A program made the translations under genes and the position numbers. Of a stretch of 9,543 nt of DNA, positions 5,672 to 9,543 are shown in pieces. Under the pieces are notes generated by a model that saw nothing but the letters and a program-made list of their open reading frames with translations, ran no database searches and was not told the DNA's origin. Each line of letters starts with the position of its first letter. The stretch's first letter is position 1. The stretch comes from Burkholderiaceae bacterium (GTDB lineage Bacteria; Pseudomonadota; Gammaproteobacteria; Burkholderiales; Burkholderiaceae): positions 1-9,543 of the forward strand of contig JALORV010000010.1 in assembly GCA_025458735.1 (NCBI GenBank), in the 5' to 3' direction.

Positions 5672-8375
5672 AATCTCCCGCACCGCCTCGTTCGGCAAGC
5701 TCAACCCCGTGGCCTACAAGGCCATCGAGAGCGCGACCGTGTTCTGCAAGATGCGCGGCAATCCGTTCGTCGAGTTGCCGCACTGGCTGATGCAGATCCT
5801 GGGCGCCGCCGACAGCGACCTGCACCGGATCGTGCGCCACTACGAACTCGACGCCGCGGCGCTGTCGCGCGACCTGACGCAGGCGCTGGACCGGCTGCCA
5901 CGCGGCGCGTCGTCGATCAGCGACATCTCGCAGTTCGTCGACACCGCGGTCGAACGCGGCTGGGTCTACGGCTCGCTGATGTTCGGCGAGGCGCAGGTGC
6001 GCACCGGCCATCTGGTGGTGGGCATGTTGAAGACGGCTTCGCTGCGCGGCGCGTTGCTGGCCATCTCGCGCCAGTTCGACCGCATTCCCGTCGACGACCT
6101 GTGCAGCCGCTTCGGCACGCTGCTGGCGGGCTCGCCGGAGCAGGGCGCCGCGGCCAGCGAATCGGCGGCTGCGCCCGGCGAGGCGAGCGACGCCATCGCC
6201 CCGGCGGCGATGGGCAAGCAGGAGGCGCTCAAGCGCTTCACCACCGACCTCACCGAGCAGGCTCGCAGCGGCACCATGGACCCGGTGGTCGGTCGCGACG
6301 ACGAGATCCGGCAGGTGGTCGACATCCTGATGCGGCGACGCCAGAACAACCCGATCCTGGTCGGCGAGGCGGGTGTCGGCAAGACGGCCATCGTCGAGGG
6401 CTTCGCGCAGCGCATCGTGCGCGGCGACGTGCCGCCGACGCTGAAGGACGTCGAGCTGCGCACGCTCGACGTCGGCCTGCTGTCGGCCGGCGCCAGCATG
6501 AAGGGCGAATTCGAGCAACGCCTGCGCGCCGTGATCGACGAGGTGCAGGCGAGCCCGAAGCCGATCGTGCTGTTCATCGACGAGACGCACACGCTGGTCG
6601 GGGCCGGTGGCGCGGCTGGCACCGGGGACGCGGCCAACCTGCTCAAGCCCGCGCTCGCGCGCGGTCAGCTGCGCACCATCGGCGCCACGACTTTTGCCGA
6701 ATACAAGAAGTACATCGAGAAGGACGCCGCGTTGACGCGTCGCTTCCAGGCCGTGCAGGTCGACGAGCCGAGCGAACCGCTGGCGATCCTGATGATGCGC
6801 GGCGTGGCGAGCATGATGGAGAAGCACCACCGGGTGCAGATCCTCGACGAGGCGCTGGAGGCCGCGGTGCGCCTGAGCCACCGCTATATCCCGGCGCGGC
6901 AGCTCCCCGACAAGGCCGTGAGCCTGCTCGACACCTCGAGCGCCCGCGTGGCCGTGAGCCTGCACGCCACGCCGGCCGAGGTCGACGACTGCCTGAAGCA
7001 TATCGAGGCGCTGGAGACCGAGCAGGGCATCGTGGCGCGCGAAGCGGCGATCGGCATCGAGACCGCGGCCCGCGAGGAAGCGGTGGCCACCCGACTGGCG
7101 GCGGAGCGAACGCGGCTCGAAGGCCTGCAGGCGCGCTGGGACAGCGAGCGGCGGCTCGTCGACCGCCTGCTCGAGTTGCGTGCCGAGCTGCGTGGCAGCC
7201 TCGAGCCGGTGGAGGGCACGGGCTCGAAGCTGGAACACAGCGCCGGCCAGGTCGCGCCCGCCCAAACGCTGCTCAGCGACGAGGATCGGGCGGGCCGGAA
7301 GGCCGAACTGCGCCAGGTGCAGCTGGAACTCGACGCGCTGCAGGGCGAGCACCCGCTGATCCTGCCCACCGTCGACCAGCAGGCCGTGGCCAGTGTCGTC
7401 GCCGACTGGACCGGCATTCCGGTCGGCCGCATGGCGGCCAACGAGATCGAGACCGTGCTGCACCTGGCCGAGCACCTGGCCGAGCGCGTGATCGGCCAGG
7501 ACCACGCGATGCAGGCGATCGCCAAGCGCATCCAGACCTCGCGCGCGGGGCTGGACAACCCGGGCAAGCCGATCGGCGTGTTCATGCTGGCCGGTCCGTC
7601 GGGGGTGGGCAAGACCGAGACGGCGCTGGCGCTGGCCGAGGCGCTCTACGGCGGCGAGCACAACCTGATCACCATCAACATGAGCGAATTCCAGGAGGCG
7701 CACACGGTTTCCACGCTCAAGGGTGCGCCGCCGGGCTACGTGGGCTACGGCGAAGGCGGCGTGCTCACCGAGGCGGTGCGGCGAAAGCCCTATTCGGTGG
7801 TCCTGCTCGACGAGATCGAGAAGGCGCACCACGATGTGCACGAGATCTTCTTCCAGGTCTTCGACAAGGGCTTCATGGAAGACGGGGAAGGGCGCTTCAT
7901 CGACTTCAAGAATACGCTGATCCTGCTCACGACCAATGTCGGCACCGACCTGATCACGAGCCTGTGCAAGGACCCGGAACTGCTGCCCGACCCCGAGTCG
8001 CTGGCCAAGGGGCTGCGCGACCCGCTGCTGAAGGTGTTCCCGCCGGCGCTGCTGGGCCGCCTGGTGACGATTCCGTACTACCCCTTGTCCGACGCGATGC
8101 TGCGCCTCATCGTCCACCTGCAACTGGGCCGGATCACGAAGCGCGTCGAGGCACGCTACAACGTGCCGTTCCAGGTCAGCGACGAGGTGGTGCAGCTCGT
8201 CGTCTCGCGCTGCACCGAGTCCGAATCGGGTGCACGCATGGTCGACGCCATCCTCACCAATACGCTGTTGCCCGACGTGTCGCGGGCTTTCCTGACCCAC
8301 ACGCTCGAGGGGCATCCCATGACCGCGGTGCGCGTCGACGTGGCCGAAGGCGGGTTTGCCTACCACTTCAGCTGA
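5664..8375 (+). CDS. clpV: TssH / ClpV, AAA+ ATPase that recycles the T6SS sheath
   Basis: The product is 903 residues of the ClpB/Hsp100 group, T6SS ClpV subfamily. It extracts subunits from the contracted TssB-TssC sheath so that it can be rebuilt. Domain order: an N-domain (about 1-155, starting with the ClpV-typical MPEISRTASFGKLN); an Ala/Gly-rich linker (about 160-185); and the first AAA+ module with Walker A GEAGVGKT at 234-241 and Walker B FIDE with D306 and E307. A short middle coiled-coil region (about 430-580) is followed by the second AAA+ module: Walker A GPSGVGKT at 644-651 (K650), pore loop GYVGYGEGG at 691-699, Walker B LLDE with D716 and E717, and a sensor-2-like GAR with R858. 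All catalytic motifs look intact. The N-domain and the ATGCCTGA overlap with tssG distinguish it from general ClpB. Confidence 0.97.
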   Translation: MPEISRTASFGKLNPVAYKAIESATVFCKMRGNPFVELPHWLMQILGAADSDLHRIVRHYELDAAALSRDLTQALDRLPRGASSISDISQFVDTAVERGWVYGSLMFGEAQVRTGHLVVGMLKTASLRGALLAISRQFDRIPVDDLCSRFGTLLAGSPEQGAAASESAAAPGEASDAIAPAAMGKQEALKRFTTDLTEQARSGTMDPVVGRDDEIRQVVDILMRRRQNNPILVGEAGVGKTAIVEGFAQRIVRGDVPPTLKDVELRTLDVGLLSAGASMKGEFEQRLRAVIDEVQASPKPIVLFIDETHTLVGAGGAAGTGDAANLLKPALARGQLRTIGATTFAEYKKYIEKDAALTRRFQAVQVDEPSEPLAILMMRGVASMMEKHHRVQILDEALEAAVRLSHRYIPARQLPDKAVSLLDTSSARVAVSLHATPAEVDDCLKHIEALETEQGIVAREAAIGIETAAREEAVATRLAAERTRLEGLQARWDSERRLVDRLLELRAELRGSLEPVEGTGSKLEHSAGQVAPAQTLLSDEDRAGRKAELRQVQLELDALQGEHPLILPTVDQQAVASVVADWTGIPVGRMAANEIETVLHLAEHLAERVIGQDHAMQAIAKRIQTSRAGLDNPGKPIGVFMLAGPSGVGKTETALALAEALYGGEHNLITINMSEFQEAHTVSTLKGAPPGYVGYGEGGVLTEAVRRKPYSVVLLDEIEKAHHDVHEIFFQVFDKGFMEDGEGRFIDFKNTLILLTTNVGTDLITSLCKDPELLPDPESLAKGLRDPLLKVFPPALLGRLVTIPYYPLSDAMLRLIVHLQLGRITKRVEARYNVPFQVSDEVVQLVVSRCTESESGARMVDAILTNTLLPDVSRAFLTHTLEGHPMTAVRVDVAEGGFAYHFS

Positions 8376-8434
8376 AGCCGGCGCCGGCGCGGCGGCACCC
8401 GTTCTGCCCAGGCATTCGAGGGGATCCCACTGCC
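8376..8434 (+). other. Short clpV to methyltransferase spacer
   Basis: This 59-nt gap holds a perfect 12-nt GC palindrome at 8377-8388 immediately after the clpV stop, with no T tract after it. GAGGGGA at 8418-8424, 10 nt before the next ATG, is a plausible ribosome binding site. No terminator or promoter can be called, so the downstream gene may be part of the same transcript. Confidence 0.4.
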
Positions 8435-9543
8435 ATGGCCAAGAAAGTCGCTGATGGGGACACGGCGAACCAGTGTCCGACGGCGAGCGCCGATATGCCC
8501 CCGTCGACCTCCGGGTTGGTCGAGGCGCTCGGGCAGGCCATCGCGCTGCTGCGCGACGACCGGCTCGACGAAGCCGAGGCCGCGTTCATCGGGATCCTCG
8601 AGCGCTGGCCCGGCCAGCCCGATGCGCTGCACTTCCAGGGCGTGCTGCGCCACTCGCAGGGCCGCCTCGACGAAGCCGTCGAGCTGATCTCCGCGGCATT
8701 GCGGCAGATCCCGGAACACGCCGACGCGTGGAACAACCTGGGCAACGTACTGCTCGTCGCGGGGCGTGTCGACGACGCGGTGCAGGCCTACGAACGCGGC
8801 ATCGCCATCGCCGCGGGTCAGCCGGAAACCGCCGCGGCACTCAGCAACCTGAGCATCGTGCACCGCAGACAGGGCCGCGCGGCCGAGGCCGAATCGGCCT
8901 GCCGGCGCGCCCTCGACGTGGCGCCGGACTTCGCCGACGCCTGGTACAACCTGTCGCTGGTCTTGATGGAGCGGGGCGAGGTCCATGAAGGACTGCTCGC
9001 GAACAGCCGCGCGATCGCCCTGTGGCCGCAGCGCGCACAGCCGCGCGACCAGGTCATCCGCGCCTTGCTGCTGCTCGGTGAACGCGAGCGGGCGGCCGGG
9101 CTGTACCGCGAATGGCTGGCCGAAGAGCCGGACAACCCGGTGATTCACCATCAGCTGGCCGCCTGCCTGGGCAACGCGGTTCCCGTGCGCGCCAGCGACG
9201 CCTATGTGCAGCAGGTGTTCGACAGCTTCGCGGATTCCTTCGACGCCAAGCTGGAGTCGCTGCACTACCGCGCGCCCGAGCTCATCGCCCAGGCGCTTGC
9301 CGAAGCGGCGGGCGAACCCCGTGGCGCGCTCGACATCGTCGACGCCGGCTGCGGCACCGGCCTGTGCGGTGTGCTGGTGCGGCCCTGGGCGCGGCACCTG
9401 GCGGGTTGCGACCTCTCGGTGGGCATGCTGCGCCGTGCCGTGCCGCGACAGGTGTACGACGTGCTGCACCAGGCCGAACTCGTGTACTACCTGGAGACAC
9501 AGCCCGGGCATTTCGACGCCGTCGTGTGCGCCGACACCTTGTG
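8435..9543 (+). CDS. TPR-repeat protein with SAM-dependent methyltransferase domain (3' end cut off)
   Basis: The open frame runs from ATG at 8435 past the window end, giving 369 complete codons and no stop. After a polar N-terminus (about 1-27), residues 28-235 form TPR units. Examples are LDEAEAAFIGILERWPGQPDAL, then AWNNLGNVLLVAGRVDDAVQAYERGIAI, and AWYNLSLVLMERGEV. A linker with VFDSFADSFDAKLESLHYRAPEL precedes a class I SAM-binding domain whose motif I is DAGCGTG at 303-309, followed by a GCDLS strand about 23 residues later. This layout is known from the 'predicted methyltransferase containing TPR repeats' group. The substrate is unknown; TPRs suggest a protein partner. Its position 59 nt after clpV, on the same strand, suggests a link with the T6SS. 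An ATG at 8495 is an alternative start but has weaker support. Confidence 0.88.
   Translation, partial: MAKKVADGDTANQCPTASADMPPSTSGLVEALGQAIALLRDDRLDEAEAAFIGILERWPGQPDALHFQGVLRHSQGRLDEAVELISAALRQIPEHADAWNNLGNVLLVAGRVDDAVQAYERGIAIAAGQPETAAALSNLSIVHRRQGRAAEAESACRRALDVAPDFADAWYNLSLVLMERGEVHEGLLANSRAIALWPQRAQPRDQVIRALLLLGERERAAGLYREWLAEEPDNPVIHHQLAACLGNAVPVRASDAYVQQVFDSFADSFDAKLESLHYRAPELIAQALAEAAGEPRGALDIVDAGCGTGLCGVLVRPWARHLAGCDLSVGMLRRAVPRQVYDVLHQAELVYYLETQPGHFDAVVCADTL

Noticed and set aside
3988..5790. A 600-codon plus-strand open frame overlapping tssF, tssG and clpV
   Set aside because: It is Arg/Ala/Pro-rich out-of-frame translation of three well-supported genes, with no domain.
5613..8366. 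A 917-codon open frame on the minus strand opposite clpV
   Set aside because: It lies antisense to a clear ClpV gene with intact motifs. Its translation is rich in Arg, His, Gln and Ala with no recognisable domain, as expected for the complement of high-GC codons.
8377..8388. GC palindrome immediately after clpV as a rho-independent terminator
   Set aside because: It is a 12-nt self-complementary sequence with no loop and no following T tract. It is more likely chance in very GC-rich DNA.

Overview
The window lies inside a type VI secretion system (T6SS) structural operon, all on the + strand. The DNA is very GC-rich, codons end strongly in G or C, and genes overlap tightly. Together with the protein sequences this suggests a high-GC betaproteobacterium, probably Burkholderiales. 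The genus cannot be fixed from this window.

Layout: (1) the last 31 codons of the sheath gene tssC (1-98); (2) an 81-nt gap with a good ribosome binding site, then hcp/tssD (180-659); (3) an 80-nt gap, then a second, divergent hcp-like gene (740-1264); (4) tagJ/impE (1261-2067); (5) tssE (2077-2601); (6) tssF (2601-4493); (7) tssG (4490-5671); (8) tssH/clpV (5664-8375); (9) after 59 nt, a TPR-repeat protein with a SAM-dependent methyltransferase domain (8435 onward), cut by the window end. From the second hcp to clpV, neighbouring genes overlap by 1-8 nt, except for a 9-nt gap before tssE, so translation is probably coupled.

The order tssC-hcp-tagJ-tssE-tssF-tssG-clpV matches the known Pseudomonas aeruginosa H1-T6SS arrangement (hsiC1, hcp1, hsiE1, hsiF1, hsiG1, hsiH1, clpV1). 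There are two differences: an extra hcp paralogue sits between hcp and tagJ, and a TPR-methyltransferase gene, not vgrG, follows clpV.

The genes work together as follows. TssC (with TssB, outside the window) forms the contractile sheath around an Hcp tube. TssE, TssF and TssG build the baseplate wedge. ClpV recycles the contracted sheath, and TagJ is an accessory protein linking sheath and ClpV in this class. The most unusual points are the second Hcp, which is translationally coupled to tagJ, and the TPR-methyltransferase. No RNA genes, CRISPR arrays, insertion sequences or convincing terminators were seen.
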